From assembly GCA_005877185.1 (NCBI GenBank), contig VBPQ01000060.1, positions 1 through 19,711 on the forward strand: a DNA stretch of 19,711 nt, given 5' to 3'. Position numbers and translations under genes: made by a program. Each line of letters begins with the position of its first letter. Within the stretch, counting starts at the first letter, position 1. The stretch comes from Nitrososphaerota archaeon. Its GTDB lineage: Archaea > Thermoproteota > Nitrososphaeria > Nitrososphaerales > Gagatemarchaeaceae. Positions 6,397 through 14,241 of the stretch are shown here, piece after piece. The notes below the pieces were generated by a model that was given only the letters and a program-made list of their open reading frames with translations, was not told the DNA's origin and ran no database searches.

Positions 6397-6744
6397 ATGC
6401 AAAAATTGGTGCCGCTAGTCAGTATATCCCCTCTTGCGAAGGAGAGGCTTACCCAGGTCCTGAAGAACGAGAAGGCTGAGGACTCCTACCTGAGGATAGA
6501 GGTCTACGAGTCGGGTGGGTGTGCGTGCAGCGGAGGCTACAGGTACGCAATGAGCCTTGAGAAGGACCCTCGCCCGAGCGACATCGTGGAGAAGGTTGAC
6601 GGGCTGACGGTGATGGTCGACGGTAGAAACGCTGACCTCATCAGGGGCTCAAAGATTGACTACCACGAGAGCATTCAGAGGAGGGGGTTCAAGATCGAGA
6701 ACCCCAACGTCCACACCGAAGCTTGCGGGTGCGGCGGACACTAG
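6397..6744 (+). CDS. A-type iron-sulfur cluster carrier (HesB/IscA/ErpA family)
   Basis: A 115-residue A-type carrier that receives Fe-S clusters (or iron) and passes them to apo-enzymes in the cytoplasm. The family's Cys signature is present: the first Cys in GGCACSGG (C42, with an extra C44) and the C-terminal C110-G-C112 in ACGCGGH. The beta-rich body matches the family in length and in the S-P-x-A start motif (SISPLAKERL). ATG 6397 is preferred; TTG at 6385 would add four residues. It ends tail-to-tail with the SIS-domain gene, with no intervening base. The extra Cys next to the first ligand is a small deviation from the usual GGCSG. Confidence 0.88.
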   Translation: MQKLVPLVSISPLAKERLTQVLKNEKAEDSYLRIEVYESGGCACSGGYRYAMSLEKDPRPSDIVEKVDGLTVMVDGRNADLIRGSKIDYHESIQRRGFKIENPNVHTEACGCGGH

Positions 6745-7674
6745 CTAGTAGATCATACCGTCACTAATCTGAAGTTTCTTTCTGGCGCCCGCAAGGTACG
6801 GTTCCGCTAATCCCTTTGCCTGAGCCTTAGCCAACGGGGCGAGTTGGCTCAAAAAGGCGTAGTAGAAGATGGAGTCAAAGGTGTTAGGGCTGTTTGTGTC
6901 AAGAAGAGAAGCGACATACCCCCTCGACCTCAGCGCTGCGTGGAGACGTGCACCTATTCGAGCCGGGTCAAAGGCAGAGAAGACGATCACTGAGTCCGAG
7001 GCTTTAAGGGAGAAGAGCTCCATGTGGCTGAACTCTTCAAGCTGCTCTGCGTCAGCCTTTGCCCCAAGAATCTCGTAGACCTTGGCGGCGCCGTAGACCG
7101 CGATCGCGTGGGCCGCGTTGTTCCCGAGCAGGTAGGTGGTTCCGTGGTCTGAGAGGGCGACCTTCTTCTGCGCCACTTTTGCTGCTGAGTAGGCCCTGCT
7201 GAAGTCGCAGGAGAAATCCCCAAGGGCCACCTTCATCGACGCCAGAAGCGTCACTGTGAAGGAAAGCGTGCCCGCGACCCGCGCCCTCGGCTCATAAGGA
7301 AGGAGGACAACATCGTCCACCTCCTCAGCAAGGGGGCTGTCCCGGTTCGCGGTGATCGCAATCCTCTTCCTCGCGACCCCTCGAAGCTTCTGGGCGGCTG
7401 AGATGTTCGAGCTGGTTCGCCCGGAGACGGAAATGAAGAAGACGTCTCTGCCTGCCGCCACAGAGGGAATCGTGGAGATTGCGTATGGGTCGAAGGCCAG
7501 GTACTTCCCGCCACTCAGGTAGAAGGTGGCAAGGGCGGCCGCGTAGGAGTCGCCCGCTCCGACGAAGATTGAGCCAGCCGTTGCACGCTCGACTGGGGTG
7601 GAGAGGAGTGACCGCAGTTTCGCGGGCTGCTCCCCGACCTCTTTCACGGTTGCGGAGAGGGGACTACCACTCAA
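6745..7674 (-). CDS. SIS-domain sugar-phosphate isomerase/deaminase-like protein (GlmS isomerase-like)
   Basis: A 309-residue protein with two SIS domains, as in the isomerase half of GlmS, but without the N-terminal glutaminase domain. SIS1 phosphate-sugar motifs: G39-A-G-D-S43 and the serine-rich S82-V-S-G-R-T-S-S-N90. SIS2 (about 160-309) contains TTYLLGNN and an EQLEEFSHMELF segment, which matches the GlmS region with the catalytic Glu and a following His. It probably acts on an amino-sugar or keto-sugar 6-phosphate. An ammonia-using glucosamine-6-phosphate synthase/deaminase role is plausible, given the two hexose-phosphate mutases nearby, but is inferred. TTG start at 7674, divergent from the fumarase gene with about 65 nt between. 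Confidence 0.8.
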   Translation of the reverse strand: MSGSPLSATVKEVGEQPAKLRSLLSTPVERATAGSIFVGAGDSYAAALATFYLSGGKYLAFDPYAISTIPSVAAGRDVFFISVSGRTSSNISAAQKLRGVARKRIAITANRDSPLAEEVDDVVLLPYEPRARVAGTLSFTVTLLASMKVALGDFSCDFSRAYSAAKVAQKKVALSDHGTTYLLGNNAAHAIAVYGAAKVYEILGAKADAEQLEEFSHMELFSLKASDSVIVFSAFDPARIGARLHAALRSRGYVASLLDTNSPNTFDSIFYYAFLSQLAPLAKAQAKGLAEPYLAGARKKLQISDGMIY

Positions 7675-7707
7675 ATGAAGGGGGTGGGACTTCGTCTGTT
7701 ACTAAGG

Positions 7708-7713
7708 CTTAAG
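7708..7713. promoter_or_regulatory. Candidate shared promoter core between SIS gene and fumarase
   Basis: The palindrome CTTAAG sits 27 nt before the fumarase ATG and 34 nt before the SIS TTG. It is the only AT-rich core in the 65-nt divergent space. Weak as a TATA box. Confidence 0.25.
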
Positions 7714-7739
7714 AGACGACCGAATCGAATCTGGCCCAA

Positions 7740-9071
7740 ATGAAATACGTCGAGGGGTCGAAGCGAGTTTTTCTTGATACTGGCACCCGCTTTCAGAGAA
7801 AGATCGTGTGGGCGATCGGAACAATAAAGGTCGCCTCGGCGAGAACGAACGTGTCGCTAGGACTCCTGGACCGCCCCACAGGCGAGGCTATCGTCAAGGC
7901 GGGTGAGGAGGTAGTGCGGGGGAAGTTCGATGATTCGGTGGTCGTTGACGTCTTCCAGACAGGCTCGGGTACGGGAATAAACATGAACGTCAACGAGCTA
8001 ATAGCAGAGGAGGCCTCCCGACTCCTCGGTAGGAAAGTGCATCCCAACGACCACGTGAACATGGGGCAGTCTTCAAACGACGTCGGCTCGAGCACGATGA
8101 GGGTGGCCGCCGTCTCAGCGGTCTGGGAGGAGTTGATGCCAGCTCTAAGACAGACCATTTCGAGCCTCACTCGCCTCTCGAGAAAGACCTCTGGTGTCTA
8201 CAAGGCGGGTAGAACGCACTTGAGGGATGCGCTCCCGGTGACGATGGGCCAAGAGTTCGGGGCGTACGCGGACGCATTCCGCGAGGACCTGAAGGGCGTC
8301 ACCTCCGCGGCGGCGTACGCTAGTGAGTTGCCGATGGGAGGGACAGCAGTGGGGACGGGACTCAACACCGACCCTCGCTTCGGCACGATGGTCGCGGTCG
8401 AGATAAGCAGGACGACGGGCTTGAAGTTCGTCAAGGCGCGGAACACCTTCAGGGCGACTCGGCTGCTCACGGACCTTGCGTCGCTGAGCGGCGGGCTTCG
8501 CAGCGTCGCTCTCGACCTCTACAGACTCTGCCAAGACCTCAGGCTCATGTTCTCGGGGCCCATCACGGGTCTCGGCGAGATCGATATCCCCACGCAGGAA
8601 GAGGTCGCAGGGAGCAGCATCATGCCCGGTAAGACCAATCCCGTAACGGTCGAGAGCGCGCTCCTGGCCAGCGCTCAGGTGATGGGTCTGGACGAGGCGA
8701 ATAAGGTGGCGGCGATGCTCGGCGAGTTCGAACTCTCGATGGGGGTTCCGCTGATGGGTTACAACCTGGTCTCTCAGATTCGACTTCTCGTCGAGGCGCT
8801 TCTGAAGTTGTCCACCGTCGTGCTGGACCACGTCTCTCCCCGGAAGGGCAGGAGCAGAAGATTTGCGGAGAGCAGTCCCGCCCTCGTGACTGTCATCTCG
8901 CCGAAGATCGGCTATGACAAGGCCGCCGCGATCGGGAAGAAGCTCGAGGGCGGCCTCTCGATCAGAGAGGCGCTGAAGGAGATAGGTTATGGGGAGAAGG
9001 AGATCGACAAGATACTGGATCTCAAGAGGCTCGTGCGCCCGGGGATACCAATCAGGGAGATTGCGAAGTAG
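7740..9071 (+). CDS. fumC: Class II fumarate hydratase (fumarase/aspartase superfamily)
   Basis: A 443-residue enzyme, expected to interconvert fumarate and malate in the citric-acid pathway. Superfamily motifs appear in order: T74GSGTG followed by NMNVNE, then NMGQSSND (S111-S112-N113-D114), the catalytic GRTH segment (T159-H160) and the signature GSSIMPGKTNP (291-301) whose serine-containing loop is the catalytic base. The C-terminal SPKIGYDKAA matches fumarases. Length is near the normal 455-470, with a short N-terminus. Aspartase is the main alternative; PGK in the signature loop and the GYDKAA motif favour fumarase. ATG start, likely leaderless. Transcribed away from the SIS gene; the next gene converges from the right. 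Confidence 0.88.
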   Translation: MKYVEGSKRVFLDTGTRFQRKIVWAIGTIKVASARTNVSLGLLDRPTGEAIVKAGEEVVRGKFDDSVVVDVFQTGSGTGINMNVNELIAEEASRLLGRKVHPNDHVNMGQSSNDVGSSTMRVAAVSAVWEELMPALRQTISSLTRLSRKTSGVYKAGRTHLRDALPVTMGQEFGAYADAFREDLKGVTSAAAYASELPMGGTAVGTGLNTDPRFGTMVAVEISRTTGLKFVKARNTFRATRLLTDLASLSGGLRSVALDLYRLCQDLRLMFSGPITGLGEIDIPTQEEVAGSSIMPGKTNPVTVESALLASAQVMGLDEANKVAAMLGEFELSMGVPLMGYNLVSQIRLLVEALLKLSTVVLDHVSPRKGRSRRFAESSPALVTVISPKIGYDKAAAIGKKLEGGLSIREALKEIGYGEKEIDKILDLKRLVRPGIPIREIAK

Positions 9072-9095
9072 GTATCGTCCGGAAGACCATCATCC

Positions 9096-9587
9096 TCACC
9101 GTCTCGCCCTGACGCCTATCCTCTCCATCAGCTTCCCGAGTTCAGAGTCGTCGACCGAATCCACCCTCAGGTACCTCAGAATCTCGTCCTCGTTCATCCC
9201 CATCCTCCTGGCCTCGTCGATGGTGTACCTGTAAGCCTCCAGCTCGGTCGGCCTATCGACGTACTCGAAGGCCTGGTCGTAGAGGTCCCTCCCCTCCAGG
9301 AACTGCTTTACGTGGACCAGCACGTGAACAACGTCGAGGTAGAGAAAGTTCAGGCGGGCACTCTCGAGGTATCGACGGCTGATGCAGACCGTCCCCGTGT
9401 CGCGCTCGAGCCAGAGACCCCAATCGAAACCTTCTACCTTGAGTTTCAGGTGCCGGGTTATCTTTGACATGCTAGTCTTCGTGCCGAATACCCTAAGAAG
9501 GGTCGGCGAGTCGTCGAGTCCCGTGAAGACGTCCGAGAACCTGTGCTCTCCTACGTGGACCTGCCTTCTCGTCCTGAACCCACTCAC
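9096..9587 (-). CDS. Conserved protein with degenerate HExxH (HVLVH) motif
   Basis: A protein of about 163 residues of unknown function. Its centre reads VVHVLVHVKQFLEG followed about 15 residues later by RPTELEAYR. This is the layout of small metalloprotease-like proteins (HELVHVKQ...ELEAY), except that the catalytic Glu of HExxH is Val. The downstream acidic helix with ELEAY could supply a third metal ligand. It may therefore bind metal without peptidase activity, or the resemblance is structural only. The C-terminal third is helical and charged. GTG at 9587 is chosen: a TTG at 9638 is the first possible start but adds a hydrophobic stretch unlike the rest, and an ATG at 9467 would remove the VHVGEHRF segment that looks conserved. 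Converges with the fumarase gene. Confidence 0.55.
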   Translation of the reverse strand: MSGFRTRRQVHVGEHRFSDVFTGLDDSPTLLRVFGTKTSMSKITRHLKLKVEGFDWGLWLERDTGTVCISRRYLESARLNFLYLDVVHVLVHVKQFLEGRDLYDQAFEYVDRPTELEAYRYTIDEARRMGMNEDEILRYLRVDSVDDSELGKLMERIGVRARR

Positions 9588-9686
9588 CCGCAAGACTAAC
9601 AGAAAATTCGGTTCGGCTATCAAAAGAATGAGAATCAAAAAGACTTTACTGAATGGACCCCTTTCACTAACTCGGGTCGAAATGGC

Positions 9687-10988
9687 TTGGTCGTAGCCTC
9701 AATAAGCGGAATCCGGGGAATCCTGAATCAGGACTTCGCCCTGACAGATGTCGTCGGGTGGGTGAGGAATTTCGCTTTCCTTACGAAGTCTGGCGAGGTC
9801 CTTCTCGCGAGAGATACCCGCCACACCGGGGACGTCATCAGGCGGAGCGTCGTTGGCAGACTCCTCGCTAGCGGGTCCGACGTAACAGACTACGGGGTGG
9901 TCTCGACACCCGCCATCTTCAGGGAGAGTCTCAGATTAGGGAAGCCCGCCGTGATGATTACCGCGTCGCACAACGAGCCGGAATGGAACGGAATAAAGTT
10001 CATAGTGAACGGGAGAATGATAGACGAAGGGCAGCTCTCCTACATCTTGACGGGTGACGGCAGCAGCCACGACCCTGGCGAGCGGATGGTCAGACTCAGG
10101 TCTCGCTCCAGATACGATGACGACCTGCTGGACAGGTTCGGGGAGCGAAGCGCTGAGGGCGTCAAGGTAGCCCTCGACCTCGGCGGCGGCGCCGCGATAA
10201 TGCACGCGCCCTCGACCCTTGCGAGGTTGGGCTGCGAGGTCACGTCGCTCAACGACACGCCGGGAGTCTTCAACCGCACAATAGACCCGGTCTCCGACCC
10301 TCTCACCCTCCTCGAGAAGGTCATGAAGGGGAAGGGATGCGACATTGGCCTCGGATTCGACTGCGACGGCGACCGCCTGGTCATCCTCGATTCCGAGGGG
10401 AGAAAGAGAAGCGGCGACTACATGCTCACCCTCGCGTTTGCTCAGATTCTTCCGACGTTGAAGGCCAAGAAGGTGGTCGTCTCGGTCGACACGACGCAGG
10501 CTGTTGACGAGCTGGTGGAGAGCTTCGGGGGGAAGGTCTCGAGGTCGAAGGTGGGAGAGGCTAACGTAATCCAATCGATGGTCGAGGCGGGATCAACGCT
10601 GGGAGGGGAAGGGAGCAGCGGAGGGCTCATAGACACCTCGTTCAACTATTGCAGGGACTCGATGCTCGCGGCGATGACCATAATCAAGGCGCTCGCCAAG
10701 AAGGGTTCGAAGGCCTACGACGAGGTGAAGAGCTACCACCAGACGAGGACGGCCTTGAAGACACCGCGGAAGAAGGCTCTGGCCGGAATCAAGAGACTGC
10801 AGAGAAGGTACCCGGAGGCGCAAACGGTCGATGGCGTCAAGATATGGCTCTCCCGCAGGTCCTGGGTGCTCCTCAGGCCGTCGGGGACGGAGGACTCGGT
10901 CAGAATCTCGGCAGAGGCGGCCTCCGAGAGGGAATCGCAGGAGATTGTGAAATCTTTCTCGAAGAAGCTGCAGGAGCTGAGCCGCTAG
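9687..10988 (+). CDS. Phosphoglucosamine/phosphohexose mutase (alpha-PHM superfamily), copy 1
   Basis: A 433-residue alpha-D-phosphohexomutase that shifts phosphate between C6 and C1 of a hexose or glucosamine. All four signatures are seen: the phosphoserine loop TASHNE (S94), the Mg loop DCDGDR (D225, D227, D229), the sugar-binding loop GGEGSSGG (306-313) and the phosphate loop RPSGTED (397-403). The GGEGSSG sugar loop differs from the bacterial GlmM form and from the other mutase in this window, so substrate specificity probably differs; GlmM or ManB function is possible. TTG start at 9687. thiL follows immediately: the frame begins 1 nt after the TAG, with GGAG inside the end of this gene positioned to serve it. 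Confidence 0.87.
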   Translation: MVVASISGIRGILNQDFALTDVVGWVRNFAFLTKSGEVLLARDTRHTGDVIRRSVVGRLLASGSDVTDYGVVSTPAIFRESLRLGKPAVMITASHNEPEWNGIKFIVNGRMIDEGQLSYILTGDGSSHDPGERMVRLRSRSRYDDDLLDRFGERSAEGVKVALDLGGGAAIMHAPSTLARLGCEVTSLNDTPGVFNRTIDPVSDPLTLLEKVMKGKGCDIGLGFDCDGDRLVILDSEGRKRSGDYMLTLAFAQILPTLKAKKVVVSVDTTQAVDELVESFGGKVSRSKVGEANVIQSMVEAGSTLGGEGSSGGLIDTSFNYCRDSMLAAMTIIKALAKKGSKAYDEVKSYHQTRTALKTPRKKALAGIKRLQRRYPEAQTVDGVKIWLSRRSWVLLRPSGTEDSVRISAEAASERESQEIVKSFSKKLQELSR

Positions 10989-10989
10989 C

Positions 10990-11946
10990 ACGCCGAACGA
11001 GCTCGAAGTAATCGAGATAATCAGGAGGCGGCTCGGCAGGCTTCCGCGAGGCTACTCCGCGATCGGGGACGATGTCGCCGTCACCCCCGTGAAGGGGGAG
11101 AAGTTGGTGGTGAAGTCCGACATGCTGGTGGGAAAGACGGATGTTCCAAGGGGGATGACGTACCGGCAGGCCGCCCGGAAGGCCGTCGCATCTTGTGTGA
11201 GTGATTTCGCCGCGAAGGGTGTCGCTCCAGACTCCTTCCTGATCTCACTGGGCCTACCGAGGGGGACCTCGGAGAGGGAGGCGAGAGGCCTCGCAGAGGG
11301 CTTCGCCGACGCGGCGCGCGAATGGAGGGTCAGGCTCGTGGGAGGAGACACGAACGAGGCGGACGACCTCGTCATAGACTGCACGATGCTCGGGTTCGGT
11401 GCGGGGATCACTCCGAGGGGTGGGGCGAAGGCCGGAGAACTCGTCCTTACCACCGGTGAATTCGGCTTATCGTCTGCGGGGTTGAAGATCCTTCTCGAGG
11501 GGGCGAAGGCTGAGCCTGGGTTCAGTGAGGTCGCGGTCGGGAGGGTGTTGAAGCCTGCCCCGCGGCTTGAGCTCGGGGTCGCAGTCTCAAGGTACCTGAC
11601 AGCCTCAATCGATTCGAGCGATGGTTTGGCTACCTGCCTGCACTCCATCGCCAGGATGGGAGGAGTGGGAATAACCCTCACTCGCTTGCCCCTCGCGAAG
11701 GGGCTGGAGAGTTTCGCGAGGACGAACGGGTACTCTGTGGAGGAGCTTGTCCTGTACGGCGGAGAGGAGTATGAGATTGTTGGTTCGATGGGAGAGAGGG
11801 TATTCTCGAAGGCCTCGAGAGCGGCCCGCTCCCTAGGGGAAGAGCTTCTGGTCATCGGGGAGACGACGAAGGGAAGGGGTGTCCGCCTGACGACTGGGGT
11901 CGTGGAGAGAGAGGTTGAGGACCGCGGATGGGTCCACCTAAGCTGA
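10990..11946 (+). CDS. thiL: Thiamine-monophosphate kinase ThiL, with non-canonical start
   Basis: ThiL phosphorylates thiamine monophosphate with ATP to the cofactor TPP. Motifs, numbered from ACG 10990: N-terminal ELEVIEIIRRRL, the Mg/ATP site IGDD (25-28), SDML (43-46), GGDT (118-121), DSSDGL (208-213) and GGEEYE (257-262). The full frame is about 318 residues, the normal size. There is no ATG, GTG or TTG between the in-frame TGA at 10978 and a GTG at 11089 (codon 34), and starting at that GTG would delete the essential GDD. The true start must lie upstream. ACG at 10990, directly after the mutase TAG and behind a GGAG, aligns with the usual ThiL N-terminus, so a non-AUG start or an ATG lost to sequence error is likely. 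The 3' end overlaps the convergent mutase by 9 nt. Confidence 0.87.
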   Translation, partial: TPNELEVIEIIRRRLGRLPRGYSAIGDDVAVTPVKGEKLVVKSDMLVGKTDVPRGMTYRQAARKAVASCVSDFAAKGVAPDSFLISLGLPRGTSEREARGLAEGFADAAREWRVRLVGGDTNEADDLVIDCTMLGFGAGITPRGGAKAGELVLTTGEFGLSSAGLKILLEGAKAEPGFSEVAVGRVLKPAPRLELGVAVSRYLTASIDSSDGLATCLHSIARMGGVGITLTRLPLAKGLESFARTNGYSVEELVLYGGEEYEIVGSMGERVFSKASRAARSLGEELLVIGETTKGRGVRLTTGVVEREVEDRGWVHLS

Positions 11947-13308
11947 AGCTGCCTTCACGATCTTGAGGAATCTCTTCAGTATCGACTCTGCCTTCTCCTT
12001 CGTCTCCGCCTCCGCGAAGATCCTCATGATGGGCTCCGTCCCGCTGGGTCGAATAAGGACCCATGAGCGCTCGTCGGGCCAGAACTTCAGCCCGTCCACC
12101 TTCTCCGCTCGGCCACGGGTGTCTCGCTCGACCTTCTTCATTATCACGTCAACCTTCCCGGGGTCGACCTGGACCTTGGCCTTCGTCTGGTGAAATCGTG
12201 GAACCCAGTAGGAGACGGCCCGTGAGAAGGACATTCCTCTCGCCGCGAGGCATTCCAGCATCAGCCCGGTTGTCATGGCGCCGTCTCGGACCGATATGTG
12301 CGGGGGGTAGATACAACCTCCGTTCTCCTCAAAGCCGAAGGTGGCGTTTCTCTCGATTAACGTCCTCGAGACATCGACGCTGCCTACCCTCGTCCTTAGG
12401 ACTCTCGCGTTTCTCTTTTTCGCAATCGCCTCGGCAGCTTGCGTCGTGCTCACCGGTGTGACCAGCACCCCGCCGGGGGCTCGCTCCAGAACGTAGTCAG
12501 CGAGCAGACAGCCCGACTGGTCACCCCAGAGGATATTCCCTTGCTCGTCGCAGAAGATCGCGCGGTCCCCGTCCCCGTCGTATGCGACGCCGAGGTCCGC
12601 GCCTATCGACTTGACCACCGCGGAGAGGTCCCCCAGGGTCTCCGGGGTTGGCTCCGGTCCCCTCCCCGGGAAGTTTCCGTCCAGGACCGAGTTCAGGGTT
12701 ATCAGCTTGCAGCCCATAGACTCGACCAGGTAAGGGGCGGCGACGCACTGGGCACCGTTGCCCAGGTCCATGACCACGGTGAAATTGCGCTTCGCGATGA
12801 GTTTTGTGTCGACCTTCGAGAGGACGCCGTCGAGATAGTTCTTCACCACGGAGGGTTCCTCCCTGGCGACCCCGACCGCCTTCCAGTCCGCCTTCGTCTC
12901 GGCCTCGTCGAAGAAGATCTTCTCGATCCTCTGTTCGTCCAGCCTGGGTATCTCCACACCATCGCGTCCCACCACCTTGAGGCCGTTGTAGTCTGGCGGG
13001 TTGTGAGAGGCGGTGATCATCACCCCGCCCCTGAACCCCTGCGTCTTCACCGCGTACTGCATAGCGGGGGTAGGAACCACCCCCGCCGCCTCGCCGACGT
13101 TTCTGCCTGAACTCATCAGACCAGATACGGTCGCATAGGCGAGGGCGTTGCTTGAGAGTCGTCCGTCCCGCCCGACGAGGAGGTCGCCGTCGCCGAAGTA
13201 CGTGCCAATCGCCTCACTCAGCTTTATGACGAAATCGAGGTCGCGAGATACCCCAGGTTGAAAGCGGACGCCGTTCGTGCCGAAGAGCCTCTCCTGGGCA
13301 GATGGCAA
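11938..13308 (-). CDS. glmM: Phosphoglucosamine mutase (GlmM-like, alpha-PHM superfamily), copy 2
   Basis: A 456-residue mutase with a GlmM-like N-terminus (RLFGTNGVRF). The phosphoserine loop is TASHNPP (S101), the metal loop YDGDGDR (D244, D246, D248), the sugar loop FEENGG (326-331) and the phosphate loop RPSGTEP (420-426). FGTNGVR at the start and EENGG are typical of archaeal phosphoglucosamine mutase or bifunctional phosphomannomutase/phosphoglucomutase. It likely makes glucosamine-1-phosphate for UDP-GlcNAc, feeding N-glycans or other glycoconjugates. TTG start at 13308, with an AT-rich TATA-like run (TTTTAATTTG) about 22-28 nt upstream. It converges with thiL, overlapping by 9 nt, and lies 15 nt downstream of the ABC permease. 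Confidence 0.88.
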   Translation of the reverse strand: MPSAQERLFGTNGVRFQPGVSRDLDFVIKLSEAIGTYFGDGDLLVGRDGRLSSNALAYATVSGLMSSGRNVGEAAGVVPTPAMQYAVKTQGFRGGVMITASHNPPDYNGLKVVGRDGVEIPRLDEQRIEKIFFDEAETKADWKAVGVAREEPSVVKNYLDGVLSKVDTKLIAKRNFTVVMDLGNGAQCVAAPYLVESMGCKLITLNSVLDGNFPGRGPEPTPETLGDLSAVVKSIGADLGVAYDGDGDRAIFCDEQGNILWGDQSGCLLADYVLERAPGGVLVTPVSTTQAAEAIAKKRNARVLRTRVGSVDVSRTLIERNATFGFEENGGCIYPPHISVRDGAMTTGLMLECLAARGMSFSRAVSYWVPRFHQTKAKVQVDPGKVDVIMKKVERDTRGRAEKVDGLKFWPDERSWVLIRPSGTEPIMRIFAEAETKEKAESILKRFLKIVKAASA

Positions 13309-13323
13309 GAACTTGCGATTTCT

Positions 13324-14238
13324 CTATAACAAATTAAAACCCTTCGAATTCTTTGTGGAAGTCCGCTCGGGCATCAGTCTCTCCTCAAGGCGATTCTCGA
13401 TGCGAATGCTCCGAGAATCGTAAATGACACTGCAAAATATTGCAAGGTACGCGAAGTCGTAGAACAGGGAGCCGTACTGAGCGGCAGTAAGGCTTCCCTG
13501 AATCACGAAGAACCTCGATATCTCTATCGCCTTCGTCATCGGGTTCACGTTTGCCACCGCCTGCAGCCAGGAAGGCATCGATGAAATGGGAAAGAGCGCG
13601 CTGCTCACGAAGAGCATCGGAAGGTTGATGAAATTCACTATCGCGATCAGGGTCTCCCACTTCGCTATCCTTACCGCTATCGCGGTGAACGCGCTAGAGA
13701 GCCCGAGCGCGAGGAGGAAGAGCCCGACGAAGAGCCCGACGAAGTCGAGGGCGTTGAAGCTTGTGCTCAGGATTAGCCCTCCTGGGATGACGAGGGCGAA
13801 GAAGAAGATGACGAATGCCTGGAACATCCCCTTGAAGATGGTGGAGAGGACCTTGGAGAGGAAGATGGAGGTCCTCGGGATGGGGGCGGCGAGAAGCTTG
13901 TTGAGGAAGCCGAACCGTCGGTCCCAGACGATGGAACCGCCGCTGAAGGCCGAGTTGAAGAGAAGTATCATGCAGAGTATGCCGCTCGCCAGGTAGGTGA
14001 TGTAGTTGGGTGCCCCTCCGAACGTCTGGCTCAGTATGGAGTTGCTGATCTGATCGTACACCTGGTCGGGTATCTGCAGCCCCGCGACCGACCTGGGGAT
14101 GAGGTTTGTCGGGTTGAAGGCGCTCCCGAAGAGGGCGAGCCAGAGGATCGGCTGGACGAGAGCCACGAGGACGAGCGCGGGGGTCCTAACCCACTTTCGC
14201 AGCTCTCTCACCGTCAACGCCCAGGTCTCGGATATCAT
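13324..14238 (-). CDS. ABC-2 type exporter permease, with C-terminal frameshift
   Basis: A permease of the DrrB/ABC-2 type: TM segments at about 22-40, 78-97, 137-153, 163-185, 196-216 and from 262. It has the conserved cytoplasmic segment WDRRFGFLNKLLAAP (105-119) and VNPMT (231-235). It forms the membrane part of an exporter with the ATPase 3 nt upstream. From residue 269 the reading frame changes character: CSVIYDSRSIRIENRLEE is unlike a TM helix. The next frame gives AVSFTILGAFASRIALRRD-stop (TGA at 13374-13376), a perfect TM6 and basic tail. One extra T in the TTTT at 13434-13437 explains this. The gene as written makes a 304-residue protein with a scrambled last helix; the intact version would be about 287 residues. 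Sequencing error or real mutation cannot be told apart. Confidence 0.88.
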   Translation of the reverse strand: MISETWALTVRELRKWVRTPALVLVALVQPILWLALFGSAFNPTNLIPRSVAGLQIPDQVYDQISNSILSQTFGGAPNYITYLASGILCMILLFNSAFSGGSIVWDRRFGFLNKLLAAPIPRTSIFLSKVLSTIFKGMFQAFVIFFFALVIPGGLILSTSFNALDFVGLFVGLFLLALGLSSAFTAIAVRIAKWETLIAIVNFINLPMLFVSSALFPISSMPSWLQAVANVNPMTKAIEISRFFVIQGSLTAAQYGSLFYDFAYLAIFCSVIYDSRSIRIENRLEERLMPERTSTKNSKGFNLL

Positions 14239-14241
14239 CCT

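Noticed and set aside
8145..8831. 228-codon minus-strand ORF inside the fumarase gene
   Set aside because: Fully antisense to a clear enzyme gene in a GC-rich region, with no motifs and Arg/Glu/His-rich shadow composition.
11052..11855. 267-codon minus-strand ORF antisense to thiL
   Set aside because: Ser/Pro/Ala/Thr-rich shadow of the thiL codons. All ThiL motifs are on the plus strand.
13385..13660. 91-codon ORF in the frame next to the permease
   Set aside because: Not an independent gene. It is another reading of permease codons.
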